A stretch of 64,000 nucleotides of DNA, taken from Streptomyces hiroshimensis. Lineage in GTDB: Bacteria > Actinomycetota > Actinomycetes > Streptomycetales > Streptomycetaceae. Shown here piece by piece: positions 23,949 through 31,738 of the stretch; position 1 is the stretch's first letter; every line of letters begins with the position of its first letter. The notes beneath the pieces are model-generated. The model was not told the origin of the DNA. It did not search any database and saw only the letters and a list, made by a program, of their open reading frames with translations. The stretch covers positions 1 to 64,000 of the forward strand of contig NZ_BMUT01000016.1 of the NCBI RefSeq assembly GCF_014650335.1. Direction: 5' to 3'. The position numbers and the translations under genes were made by a program.

Positions 23949-25378
23949 CAGGAGCCCTCCACCGCTGCGGCCTCAAGCAACCACGAGACCCCGTCACCCG
24001 GGTGGGCGATGCCGCGGCCTGCCTGCTGGGCGAGCTTGCGGATGCTCTCTCTGAACTTCACCACCGCTTCATCGAAGGCCTCCTCGTCAAGGGACCGGGA
24101 AGCACGTGCCTGAACGAGATCGACTACACACTGGTCAATGTCTGCGCAGGCGTCGGCAAGCCGGGCGGGGGCAAGCTGCTTCCGCTTCCTCACCCGTGCG
24201 TCCCTGCCCGCAGAGTCAATCGCGCTGTCGAAGGCATCCTTCGCTTGGTTGAAGAGGTCCTGTGCGGTGCCATTCTGCGAGCCCAGCAGGTTGCCCACAG
24301 CGGTGCGGGCAGAGGCTTTTGCGCGCAGAATCTGGTCATTGAGGGCCCGGGCGGCCGAGACGGCCTTCGTGGCCCCGGGAACCGATACGCCCAGGCCCGG
24401 GACCATTACCGTCTCAGGCTCGTCGCTGCCCGCTGCAGCCTTCAGATCCGCCGGCAGCGTCTTCCCCAGGTAGTCCTTCTTGAGGAAATCCTCATCGATG
24501 TGCCGGACGTCCGTCTTAGAGAATCCCAGGAGAATCGCGGCTAGCCGCATCTCCTTGAGCACCTCTGCCTGATCCCGGTCGACCGCCGCCAGCTTCTCGT
24601 GTATGCGGTGAAGCTCCTTCAGCTTTTCCTGGTCGTCCTCGAAGTCAACGAGCCGCAGCGCTACGCCTCCTCCGCTCTTGCTGCGCTCGATCAACTCGCG
24701 GATCGTGCTCAGGATCCAGCGCTCCTGGTGATACGTAGCAGGACGGATCCGGAAGTCCTTGGCGATCGCATCCGGGGTACGCCCCAACGACGCCTGCTCC
24801 TCCATGGCCAGCAGACGGTTGATGTACGAGTAGTCGCGCCGGTGGTCCTTACGCAGCTGCAGCGACAGCTCGACCGCATTGATGTCTGCCCAGGTGAAGG
24901 ATTCCGGCAAAACGCCCACCCGCATGGACTGGGCACCGATCTCCCTCAAGGCGGCAGCGCGGGTGTTGCCGTTAACCAGAACACCGTGGTGGGTGACCAG
25001 TCCCGGGTCGTTCTGGCCAAACTCCTTCAAGCTTTCCTTCAACTTGTCGAAGTCAGCGTCCCGCCGGTCCGGGTTAGCAGGCTCGGCCTGCAGCAGGAAC
25101 TTCAGGTAGTCCTGACTCTCAGCGCTCCACGGATCCTTGTCGAGCGCCTCGTCAAGGTCAGGCTTGTGGCTGCGCTGAGCGCGGATGCGATGAGTGCCGG
25201 GGTTGAAGAAAAGGCCGCTGAGCGGCAGATCGATGACCTCAACATGCAGCGGCTGGCTGTTCAGATCGATCGTGACCGACTCCCGGGTAGCACCCGAGCT
25301 TTGCACCTCCTCCAGCCTCTTCTTGATCAACTCACTGAACTCGTGCGCCCGCGGCGGCGGCGCAAATTCACGCAGCAT
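23948..25378 (-). CDS. ParB/sulfiredoxin-fold protein of the defence-like island
   Basis: The protein (476 residues from ATG 25378) has a ParB-like nuclease/NTP-binding core at about residues 45-170, ending in the motif VLVNGNTRAAALREIGA. Typical chromosomal ParB partners (parA, parS) are absent. The rest is helical and charged, with coiled-coil-like stretches at about 210-280 and 390-470. ATG 25378 is preferred because GAGGGAAGGGGAACC precedes it; GTG 25399 is possible and would overlap the upstream stop by four bases. ParB-fold proteins occur in several DNA-modification and defence systems as DNA-binding or CTP-dependent clamps; the role here is not known. Confidence 0.85.
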   Translation of the reverse strand: MLREFAPPPRAHEFSELIKKRLEEVQSSGATRESVTIDLNSQPLHVEVIDLPLSGLFFNPGTHRIRAQRSHKPDLDEALDKDPWSAESQDYLKFLLQAEPANPDRRDADFDKLKESLKEFGQNDPGLVTHHGVLVNGNTRAAALREIGAQSMRVGVLPESFTWADINAVELSLQLRKDHRRDYSYINRLLAMEEQASLGRTPDAIAKDFRIRPATYHQERWILSTIRELIERSKSGGGVALRLVDFEDDQEKLKELHRIHEKLAAVDRDQAEVLKEMRLAAILLGFSKTDVRHIDEDFLKKDYLGKTLPADLKAAAGSDEPETVMVPGLGVSVPGATKAVSAARALNDQILRAKASARTAVGNLLGSQNGTAQDLFNQAKDAFDSAIDSAGRDARVRKRKQLAPARLADACADIDQCVVDLVQARASRSLDEEAFDEAVVKFRESIRKLAQQAGRGIAHPGDGVSWLLEAAAVEGS

Positions 25379-25395
25379 GGTTCCCCTTCCCTCGC

Positions 25396-26148
25396 TCACT
25401 CTTCATCGCTGGATACGGCCTGCTTAACAGCCGCACGGGACTCCTCCGGCAGAGTCCGGTAGACACCCCACAACTTCTCAAGGTGGCCCTGCTCCCGGCG
25501 GTCAGCTTCCATCCACTCCGCGAGGACCTGCCGCTCCAGCGGCGCGAGGGCCTTCACCACGGCGAGGAAGCCAACGAGATCCACCTCACGGACACCGCCA
25601 CCCACGCGGCACCGGTTGCATTCGGTGACGAACTGGATGACGCTCGTGCCATCGGCAGAGCAAACCGTGCGCCGGGCAACGTCCAGCTTGGCCAGCATGA
25701 CTCCACCGTCGTATGCCTCACCAGCGCCGATCCCACAGGTCCGGCACTGGTAGTTATCGGCCAGGAAGATCTTGTCCCGCTCCGCGCCGGAGAGGCTGGT
25801 CTTGTGCTTGGCCAGCTTGGCCTGGCCGGAAATCCATACTTCGGCCCCCCTGCTCACGTACCGCTGCTCGTCCAGGTTCAAAGACGGGTCATCACGGTTG
25901 GTGTCAATCTTCCAGCCGTAATCGCGCAGCTCACGGACGCGGCGGTCGATCTGTGCCACATCGGGGAAAGCCTTACGCAGCTCGGTCTTGGTGAAGATCT
26001 CCCCTTCCCCTACGACCGTTTCCAGCCAGAGAGCGGCCCGAACCCTGCCCCCGAACCCCTTGTCCTGCCACGACGGCAGCACCATCTGCAGCCCCACTTC
26101 CCTCTCTTGAGGTGTCTCGCACCTCGCCGCAGGCAACAGCTGACGCAC
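25396..26148 (-). CDS. HNH-like nuclease candidate
   Basis: The 250-residue protein has a C-terminal region of HNH type. A zinc-knuckle pair YQCRTCGIG (about residue 133) and ECNRCRVGGG (about 178) brackets a beta-hairpin-like stretch, but the second catalytic His of classical HNH enzymes is not obvious. The middle part (FTKTELRKAFPDVAQIDRRVRELRDYGW, about 52-80) looks like a winged-helix DNA-binding segment. The start is GTG 26148, or ATG 26085, which has GGGG six bases upstream. The gene leads a tightly packed minus-strand run with the ParB-like and helicase genes. HNH-family assignment is moderate. Confidence 0.7.
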   Translation of the reverse strand: MRQLLPAARCETPQEREVGLQMVLPSWQDKGFGGRVRAALWLETVVGEGEIFTKTELRKAFPDVAQIDRRVRELRDYGWKIDTNRDDPSLNLDEQRYVSRGAEVWISGQAKLAKHKTSLSGAERDKIFLADNYQCRTCGIGAGEAYDGGVMLAKLDVARRTVCSADGTSVIQFVTECNRCRVGGGVREVDLVGFLAVVKALAPLERQVLAEWMEADRREQGHLEKLWGVYRTLPEESRAAVKQAVSSDEE

Positions 26149-26302
26149 TGCGACACCGTGTCCCCCCGGGTCTCCGGCGGTTCATCCATTACGCACCGTC
26201 GCCGAACAGAGGTCCAGCAAAAACCAGAGTTGCGCAGAAGATCGTCAATATGACCTGATGCACAATCGGGTGTGCCAGACAGCATGAAGGGTGGGGACTC
26301 AG
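26149..26302. promoter_or_regulatory. Divergent promoter region of the defence-like island
   Basis: These 154 bp separate the HNH-like gene (minus) from the HTH protein gene (plus) and must carry both promoters. AGAAGATCGTCAATATGACC lies at about 26236-26255. No clear -35/-10 pair or operator palindrome could be assigned by eye. Confidence 0.4.
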
Positions 26303-27079
26303 ATGCAGGCAGGACGCGTCGGCACCAGAATCAGCAAGGATCTGCCACCAGGACGACGACGGCTGGCAGAGACCCTCGTAGCCCTATACAGGCACATGAA
26401 CCCGGCCTCGCTGGGGACCGCAGCCAAGGAGCTGGAGTCCCGCGGCTACAAGAAGGACCCCAGCGAGATATCCCGCTACCTGAATGGTGTACGCCTGCCG
26501 ACAGAGGCCTTCGTCTTGCGGCTGTACGAGGCCGCGGTGGCGCGGGCAGGGACGGCAGCGGTCGGCATGACCAGGCAGCAGCTGCATGCGATCCACGCCG
26601 CAGCTGAGCCGAGGCTGTGCAGTACGTGCCCCCGTCTCAAGCGGGAGAACAACGAACTACGGCGGAGTCTCAAGCAAGTCAGCGATCGCGAAGCCGGCCT
26701 AGAAGCCGCTCTCGCCGCTGCGAGGGAGCGGGCAAGTTTCCTGCCGGTCCCCTCGCCGGAGGGGGACCGGCAGGAGCTAGCCCGGGATGTGGCAGCCGCA
26801 AACCATGTGGCACAGCGAACCGGCGACCTGCACCGCAAGGGCAAACGGAGCGCGGCGCTTGCCCTGCTGCGGGAAACAACGAGGATCCTCACACCGGCTG
26901 AGAGTGCAGCAGCACTCGTTCTGCTCCGCAGGCAACAGCACAAACAGCTCGCCGAGACCTTGATTCTGACCTACGGGCGGGATCAACCACACGATGCGGT
27001 GATCCGGACAGCCGTGAAACTGCACGACTACGGCCTGCCAGATGACGCCGGGGCGCTACTGCGAGCCGCTATGAAGTAA
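26303..27079 (+). CDS. HTH and coiled-coil protein, putative regulator of the island
   Basis: The 258-residue protein has an XRE-like HTH near the N-terminus (about residues 20-75, TLVALYRHMNPASLGTAAKELESRGYKKDPSEISRYLNG), then a CxxC pair (LCSTCPRLKREN) and a coiled coil (about 105-150, heptad-like ENNELRRSLKQVSDREAGLE). The helical C-terminal part (about 165-258) resembles TPR-like repeats. The start ATG 26303 has GGGG six bases before it. It is divergent from the HNH-like gene, so it may control the island or form part of it. Similar HTH/coiled-coil proteins are frequent in Streptomyces accessory regions; no specific function is assigned. Confidence 0.7.
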   Translation: MQAGRVGTRISKDLPPGRRRLAETLVALYRHMNPASLGTAAKELESRGYKKDPSEISRYLNGVRLPTEAFVLRLYEAAVARAGTAAVGMTRQQLHAIHAAAEPRLCSTCPRLKRENNELRRSLKQVSDREAGLEAALAAARERASFLPVPSPEGDRQELARDVAAANHVAQRTGDLHRKGKRSAALALLRETTRILTPAESAAALVLLRRQQHKQLAETLILTYGRDQPHDAVIRTAVKLHDYGLPDDAGALLRAAMK

Positions 27080-27118
27080 TCCGTCGGCATAGAGCCAGCA
27101 TCGGCGATGGCGTGCGCT

Positions 27119-27757
27119 TCAGCCGACCGTATGGGGCCACCCAGCCTTCGGCAATCCCGCTTCGAAGCGGATCTGGGCACGATCCAGGGCCGTGTCCGGG
27201 TCGGTGCCGTGGGCCTGGAACCAGTGGAGGAGGTCGGCGATGAGGTTTGTCGCCGCCTCCTCGGACGCCACACGGCCGAGCAGAGAGGCGGCTCCGGGCG
27301 CGGAACCTCGGCCGTAGAGAGTGAGGACGGCCTCGGCGTCGGCCATCCGGGGGTCCATCGGGAGTCCTTCCCCTACGGGAAGGCCCGTGGTCAGCTCGTA
27401 CCAGGACGTCTTGCCGTGGTCGTGCATGGTCACGCCCCGGCGGCTGGCCAGGCGCCGGCCAGGGCGGTCCTCTCCCTGAGCCGGGAATCGCCGCGGGTCG
27501 GGGTCCCGGACCTCGATGCGCAGGTGGGGGCCGTCCAGCGACACCGTCACCCACGTCGGTGTCTCCGCGCCTACGTGGGTGATGACGTCGGTGATGAGCT
27601 CGGTCACGCACAGCTGCACGGCGCCCGCAAGGTCCGGGACTCCCCAGAGGGCAAGGGGCCCGGAGACCCACCGCCGCAAGTGCGCGACTCGTTCAGGGAC
27701 GGCCAGGAACGGAAGTTCCTGCTTCCTAGGCGGTGCAACGCGCTGGCACATGTTCAT
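27119..27757 (-). CDS. RsbW-like ATP-binding protein with degenerate N-box
   Basis: The 212-residue protein has a GHKL-type ATPase fold as found in anti-sigma kinases (about residues 15-130: FLAVPERVAHLRRWV, ELITDVITHVGAETPTWVTVSLDG, LRIEVRDPDPR, GRRLASRRG). The N-box reads ELITDVITH, where the Mg-coordinating Asn of ELVTNAVRH is replaced by Asp, and the G1 box DPDPR lacks the usual glycines, so kinase activity is doubtful. A 70-residue helical C-terminal extension (about 140-212) is unusual. It is divergent from an XRE-DUF5753/DUF397 pair, the familiar Streptomyces whiJ-like arrangement. Confidence 0.8.
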   Translation of the reverse strand: MNMCQRVAPPRKQELPFLAVPERVAHLRRWVSGPLALWGVPDLAGAVQLCVTELITDVITHVGAETPTWVTVSLDGPHLRIEVRDPDPRRFPAQGEDRPGRRLASRRGVTMHDHGKTSWYELTTGLPVGEGLPMDPRMADAEAVLTLYGRGSAPGAASLLGRVASEEAATNLIADLLHWFQAHGTDPDTALDRAQIRFEAGLPKAGWPHTVG

Positions 27758-27976
27758 GTGGATCAGTCCCCTCCGCCAGGACAGTGCTGCGCCCAGCCGC
27801 GTCCGTACGACTGCACTGCGTAGGCATCGCGCAGACGAGTATGGCAGCGAGAAATCCCGCCATGTAACTTCTCACGAACCTCGAAAGGGTGAATCCTGCG
27901 TCGGCAACTCCACTGCGGCATAGCCTCGTTGGCACGTCAGGGCCGGGGGCCCTGCCCGAAGGGAGAGCCGTACGTC

Positions 27977-28822
27977 ATGCCGGTGCGAACCACGACCCGT
28001 CGCCGTCAGCTCGGCGCGACCCTGCGCAAGCTGCGAGCACGCAAGGGCATGACACTGGAGGAAGCGGGGCTGCTCGTCGGCGTCTCCAAGGCCACCGTAA
28101 GCAGGTACGAGACCCAAGCCGGCCCCGTGAAGTGGCCCATCATCGACGCTCTGTGCCGTGAATACGGAGCCTCCGACAAGGAGCGCAAAGCCGTTGTCGC
28201 CCTGGCCAAGGACGCCAAGCAGCAAGGCTGGTGGAACTCCTTCGCCGACTCCATCCCGGAGAGCATGAACCTGCTCCTCACCCTGGAGGACGAGGCGGCA
28301 CGCGAGGACCACTTCGCGTGCCTCTACGTTCCCGGGCTCCTCCAGACGCGCAGGTACACCGAGGCCGTACAGCACGCCTCCGAGATGCGCCTGGCGCCCG
28401 AAGAGATCAAGCAGCTCGTCGACATCCGCATGAAGCGGCAGGAAGTGCTCAGCCGCACCGACCCACCCCACCTGTGGGCAATCCTCGACGAGTCAGTGAT
28501 CCGGCGTGTGGTCGGGTCGCGAGAGGTCATGAGCGAACAGCTCGGCCACCTGCTTCAAGCCATCGACTCCCCCAACATCACGCTGCAGGTTCTCCCGTTT
28601 GCGAAGGGCGCCCACTCAGCAGCCATGGGCAGCTTCGTGATCATTGGCGGTGCAGAACCGTCGCTCGATGTCGTGTACGTCGACCTCCACCTTGGCTCGC
28701 TCTTCATGGAGAAGGAAGCGGAGTTGGAGCGATACAGACTTGCGTTCGACTACCTGCGCGCCCAAGCGTTGGATATGGCGGCCACGTCCGCCCTTATCGA
28801 ACGCGTACTCAGGGAGTTGTGA
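27977..28822 (+). CDS. XRE-family regulator with DUF5753 domain
   Basis: The 281-residue protein has an N-terminal XRE HTH (about residues 10-65, LGATLRKLRARKGMTLEEAGLLVGVSKATVSRYE) and a C-terminal DUF5753 domain (about 95-275, marked by YVPGLLQTRRYTEAV and the LWAILDESVIRR block). Such proteins pair with a DUF397 partner and often an RsbW-like ATPase, as here, in whiJ/abaA-type loci affecting development and antibiotic production. Start ATG 27977 follows AAGGGAGAG; the frame is open to 27929. Its TGA overlaps the DUF397 ATG by one base (TGATG), implying coupled translation. Confidence 0.92.
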   Translation: MPVRTTTRRRQLGATLRKLRARKGMTLEEAGLLVGVSKATVSRYETQAGPVKWPIIDALCREYGASDKERKAVVALAKDAKQQGWWNSFADSIPESMNLLLTLEDEAAREDHFACLYVPGLLQTRRYTEAVQHASEMRLAPEEIKQLVDIRMKRQEVLSRTDPPHLWAILDESVIRRVVGSREVMSEQLGHLLQAIDSPNITLQVLPFAKGAHSAAMGSFVIIGGAEPSLDVVYVDLHLGSLFMEKEAELERYRLAFDYLRAQALDMAATSALIERVLREL

Positions 28823-29031
28823 TGCAGGAAGCGCCCTCAGACATACCGAGGGAAGGATGGTTCAAGTCCTCGTACAGCGGCGCCGGACACACCGAGTGCG
28901 TCGAGGTCGCCCACGCCACTCAGCGCACGTTCGTCCGAGACTCCAAGGATCCAGACGGCCCTACGCTCGCCGTCTCACACGACGGATGGATGGCCTTCGT
29001 GGCCGACGCGAGACGCCGTAGCCCCCGCTGA
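28822..29031 (+). CDS. DUF397 domain protein
   Basis: The 69-residue protein matches the short DUF397 signature: WFKSSYSGAGHTECVEVA near the N-terminus, VRDSKDPDGPTLAVS in the middle and WMAFVADAR at the end. Its start overlaps the upstream XRE gene stop by one base. DUF397 proteins act together with the preceding DUF5753 regulator, possibly as antagonist or co-factor; the mechanism is unsettled. Confidence 0.92.
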   Translation: MQEAPSDIPREGWFKSSYSGAGHTECVEVAHATQRTFVRDSKDPDGPTLAVSHDGWMAFVADARRRSPR

Positions 29032-29088
29032 CACCGACCCTGCAGCCCGAAGCTCGGGATTCGGTGGCGTTCCAGGCCCATCAGCCGA

Positions 29089-29112
29089 CGGCACCAGGAG
29101 ATTTGAACCCCC
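29089..29112 (-). other. tRNA 3'-end-like fragment
   Basis: On the minus strand, GGGGGTTCAAATCTCCT could fold as a T-arm (5-bp stem with two wobbles, loop TTCAAAT), followed by GGTGCCG in the acceptor position. No matching 5' acceptor, D-arm or anticodon arm is found at the expected distance, so it is not an intact tRNA gene. Such fragments can mark old attachment sites of integrative elements. The adjacent GAGACTCGGGAGTCGGG can form a hairpin and may instead serve as a terminator of the DUF397 operon. Confidence 0.25.
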
Positions 29113-29347
29113 GAGACTCGGGAGTCGGGACCCGAGCGATCCATACGTGGAATGGGTGGTGGGTGTTATCCCACCCTCCCTCCCAGCTCGCGCGTACGCA
29201 CGCGTAAGCACACGACCATGACTTTGCGCAACCGGGTCGCCACGCCTCGCTGTCGGCGTGTAGCGTGCGCCACAACAAACAACCCCGGCACGGTGCTACC
29301 AACACCAGGCCGGGGTCTGACCACCTAGATCAAAGGGCACTGATCTC

Positions 29348-30238
29348 GTGGCTGTCGCCAACCCTACCGTTCCCCCCATGGCCGCGTCCGGATACGGCAA
29401 GCGGACCGCACCCGATCAAGCCCCGCGTGGCCGGGACGACTTCGCTCACCTCCCCACCCGCGAGGCGTACATCGCCGCTCACATCGACCGGCTTCCCGAC
29501 GGCGCCGCCGTCGACATCAAGACCCTCGCCAAGGAGCTCCCCGCCTACGGACAGCAGGCCGTCGCCTCCGCCCTCAATGCCCTGTCCGAGGCCGGCCACC
29601 TGCGCCGTTTCAGGGAAGTCGTCGGCGAAGGCCGTACGCAGTGGGTGTCCCGCTCGTACTTCTCCCGGACCGCGCGGGACGACGCATGGTGGGCGGCCTT
29701 CCTCGACCGCGACTCCCGGCAGTCCGCGCCCCCGTCGGCCGCACCCTCGACCCAGGAAGCACCCCAGGAAGAACCCCGGAACCGGGCGCAAAACGAGTGC
29801 TCTCCCGCGTACATCGCCCTGGCCACCCTCGGCTGCTCCGACCCCCGCCTGACACTCTCCGCCGCCGAGTGCGCCGCCCTCGAAGGTCTCGCTGCTGAGT
29901 GGTTTGCGCGCGGCGTGACACCACTGGATTTCGCGCGGATCCTCACAGCCGGGCTTCCCGACGTCATCCACTGCCCGGGGGCTTTCACCCGTACGAGGCT
30001 CCACGACAGGATGCCGCCCGAGCTCCCCCGTCCCGTACATGCGGAGACAGTGGAACCCACCTGCCTCATGGAGTGCACCGGCTGCGCCGTTATCGGCCGC
30101 CCCGAAGCCCTCCCCGGCGGCCTGTGCCGTTCCTGCCGTGGCGACGTACCGGCCCTGGAGCCGCTCGACGAGGCGCGGGCAGCCGCCGTCCACGACCGCG
30201 TCGACCAGTTGCGCGCGCTGGCCCGCACGAGTCGCTGA
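29348..30238 (+). CDS. Winged-helix-like protein with C-terminal cysteine pairs
   Basis: The 296-residue protein contains a MarR-like winged helix at about residues 35-105 (YIAAHIDRLPDGAAVDIKTLAKELPAYGQQAVASALNALSEAGHL then a wing). A charged, Pro/Ser-rich linker follows (about 125-150), then a second helical region and a C-terminal zinc-ribbon-like part with CTGC and CRSC (about residues 241-262). I recall similar DNA-binding proteins in many Streptomyces genomes, often close to XRE-DUF397 loci; no target is known. The start is GTG 29348; its ribosome-binding site is distant (AAAGGG 12 bases upstream). Confidence 0.75.
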   Translation: MAVANPTVPPMAASGYGKRTAPDQAPRGRDDFAHLPTREAYIAAHIDRLPDGAAVDIKTLAKELPAYGQQAVASALNALSEAGHLRRFREVVGEGRTQWVSRSYFSRTARDDAWWAAFLDRDSRQSAPPSAAPSTQEAPQEEPRNRAQNECSPAYIALATLGCSDPRLTLSAAECAALEGLAAEWFARGVTPLDFARILTAGLPDVIHCPGAFTRTRLHDRMPPELPRPVHAETVEPTCLMECTGCAVIGRPEALPGGLCRSCRGDVPALEPLDEARAAAVHDRVDQLRALARTSR

Positions 30239-30354
30239 GTGGCTCCACTCCCCGCTCGGCCATGACGGATGCAGCAGCGCGAGGAGACTGGTCCCTCCGG
30301 TGGTGATCCCACCCCACCGCCGAGCCTGTCGAATGCAGTGTCGATGATGTCCCT

Positions 30355-30843
30355 GTGGAGACAAATCTCAGGCTTTTCGCGGACTACTTCCAGATCCACC
30401 TTCTGGACGACGAGTCCGATGGCGATCTCAGTGACGTGTGGAATGAACAGACCGTCTCGGACGGGCTCGGCGTCACCGAGGAGGCCCTGGCCATTGGCAC
30501 TGCCGTCAATGTCTACGTGGCAGTCAGCGTCCACGTCCTCGCGGCACAGCCGGACGACGACAGTGACGACTTCGACCACGTAGTCGAGGCCAGCCTCAAC
30601 CTGGCGTCGGGGCGCCTCGTCGTCCTGGGCTGCACGGACTACTTCCCTGATGCAGCACGGTTCGACATGCCCGCCGGGTGGATCCGCATCCGGGCCTCGC
30701 GACGGAATCTGGCCGCCGCCGTCCACGCGGACATCGACTCCGACAATGCACCTGAAACCACCGAGCAGGTTCGCCTGCAAGCCTGGCCGACGTCGTACTC
30801 CCAGCCTCAGATCACCAAACGCTGGGCGAGCCCCGCCGCGTAG
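30355..30843 (+). CDS. Hypothetical acidic protein
   Basis: The 162-residue soluble protein starts at GTG 30355. It is acidic and beta-rich, with repeated patterns such as VNVYVAVSVHVLAAQ and LASGRLVVLGCTDYF and no signal peptide or membrane segment. GC-rich third positions through its length support real coding. I do not recognise the family and see no catalytic motif. The upstream winged-helix gene is 117 bp away on the same strand. Confidence 0.65.
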   Translation: METNLRLFADYFQIHLLDDESDGDLSDVWNEQTVSDGLGVTEEALAIGTAVNVYVAVSVHVLAAQPDDDSDDFDHVVEASLNLASGRLVVLGCTDYFPDAARFDMPAGWIRIRASRRNLAAAVHADIDSDNAPETTEQVRLQAWPTSYSQPQITKRWASPAA

Positions 30844-30990
30844 TTCGGGCCTGGGAGGATCGTGCGCCTCCCTGCACAACGCTGCGTGGCGAGCGGTGTG
30901 CCGCCCATGCCTCCCGTCGCCCCATTCCTCTCGTCGTCGCAGGCGGCATGCCAGGCTGGCAGCAGGGAAGCCGACCGGCATGATCGAGGG

Positions 30991-31221
30991 TTGCAGCCCC
31001 TGTCGGCGGAATTCCTCTACGAGGTGCCGTATCCGTCGGGCTGGACCGCCTGTTACAGCGTCCGGGTCGCCGAGGGAGAGCCCCGGCTGGGGGTCGACGG
31101 TGATCTGGACTGCGGCTGTCCGCGGATGACCGGGCTCGCCTGGGTGCCCCTGCCTCAGACCGCCTCTGCCGCGGCGCCCCTCATGGTGCCGACCCTGCTC
31201 ATGGCCACGCCCGATCGGTAA
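30991..31221 (+). pseudogene. Coding-like fragment, unknown protein
   Basis: From TTG 30991 to the TGA-less end at TAA 31221 the frame shows strong GC-rich third positions, especially in LSAEFLYEVPYPSGWTACYS and VDGDLDCGCPRMTGLAWVPL. No ATG/GTG start with a ribosome-binding site exists; the upstream part of the same frame (30862-30990) looks non-coding. It may be the 3' remnant of a decayed gene or a small gene with a weak TTG start. Confidence 0.35.
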
Positions 31222-31310
31222 TCCGGCCGCCCTGCCCCCGCTCTCGGTCGGCGTCGTCCCATGAAGTTAGCTTTGGGCGAGGTCGTTGTCCTTTGATGCG
31301 GAGGTGTGGG

Positions 31311-31610
31311 ATGGGTCAGGTTCCTACGGCTGTTGTTGCCGCGGGTGGGCTTGTCGGTGGGTACGGCGTTGCTCGGTGGACCAAGAAGCGGCCCCTGGGG
31401 GGTGCGGCGCTTGCCGTGGCCGGTGGGGTGGCGGCCCGGCAGTGGGCCGGGAAGGTCGGGGCGCCCAAGGCTGCCGCGCTGACCGGCCTGTACGTTGCCG
31501 CGTTCGCCGGGTCGCATCCGCTCGCCAAGAAGGTCGGGGCCTGGCCGGCTGTGTTCGGGGTGGCCGGGGTCGTCGCCTTGGCCTCCTGGATCACGGAAAG
31601 CCGGGACTGA
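31311..31610 (+). CDS. Small conserved membrane protein
   Basis: The 99-residue protein is largely hydrophobic with three likely membrane segments (TAVVAAGGLVGGYGVA at about 5-20, GAALAVAGGVAARQWAG at about 31-47, and AVFGVAGVVALASWI near the C-terminus) and a basic KKRP loop. Start ATG 31311 has GGAGG six bases before its flanking spacer (31299-31303). I recall close homologues of similar length in other streptomycetes but no function. It is convergent with the aldo/keto reductase gene, with 19-bp tandem repeats between them. Confidence 0.75.
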   Translation: MGQVPTAVVAAGGLVGGYGVARWTKKRPLGGAALAVAGGVAARQWAGKVGAPKAAALTGLYVAAFAGSHPLAKKVGAWPAVFGVAGVVALASWITESRD

Positions 31611-31662
31611 ATCCACCGGGACTGAATCCGGAGGAGCAGGCATCGGGCGGTTTCCCGCCGCC

Positions 31663-31738
31663 CGATGCCTCCGTGCTACGCCGATGCCTCCGTGCTACGC
31701 CGACGCCTGCGTGCTACGCCGACGCCTCCGTCAAGCGC
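31663..31738. repeat. 19-bp tandem repeat covering the aldo/keto reductase stop codon
   Basis: CGATGCCTCCGTGCTACGC is repeated at 31663 and 31682 exactly, at 31701 with two changes, and at 31720 in a diverged copy that is reductase coding sequence. The reductase stop codon (minus strand, 31714-31716) lies in the third unit, so the repeats look like serial duplications of the gene's own last codons. Confidence 0.9.

Noticed and set aside
23948..25378. Chromosome or plasmid partition gene parB
   Set aside because: There is no parA neighbour and no parS-like palindrome, and the gene is overlapped by helicase and HNH-like genes; the ParB fold is used in other systems.
29089..29160. Complete tRNA gene
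   Set aside because: Only a T-arm and part of an acceptor strand fit; no D-arm, anticodon arm or 5' acceptor strand pairs with it.
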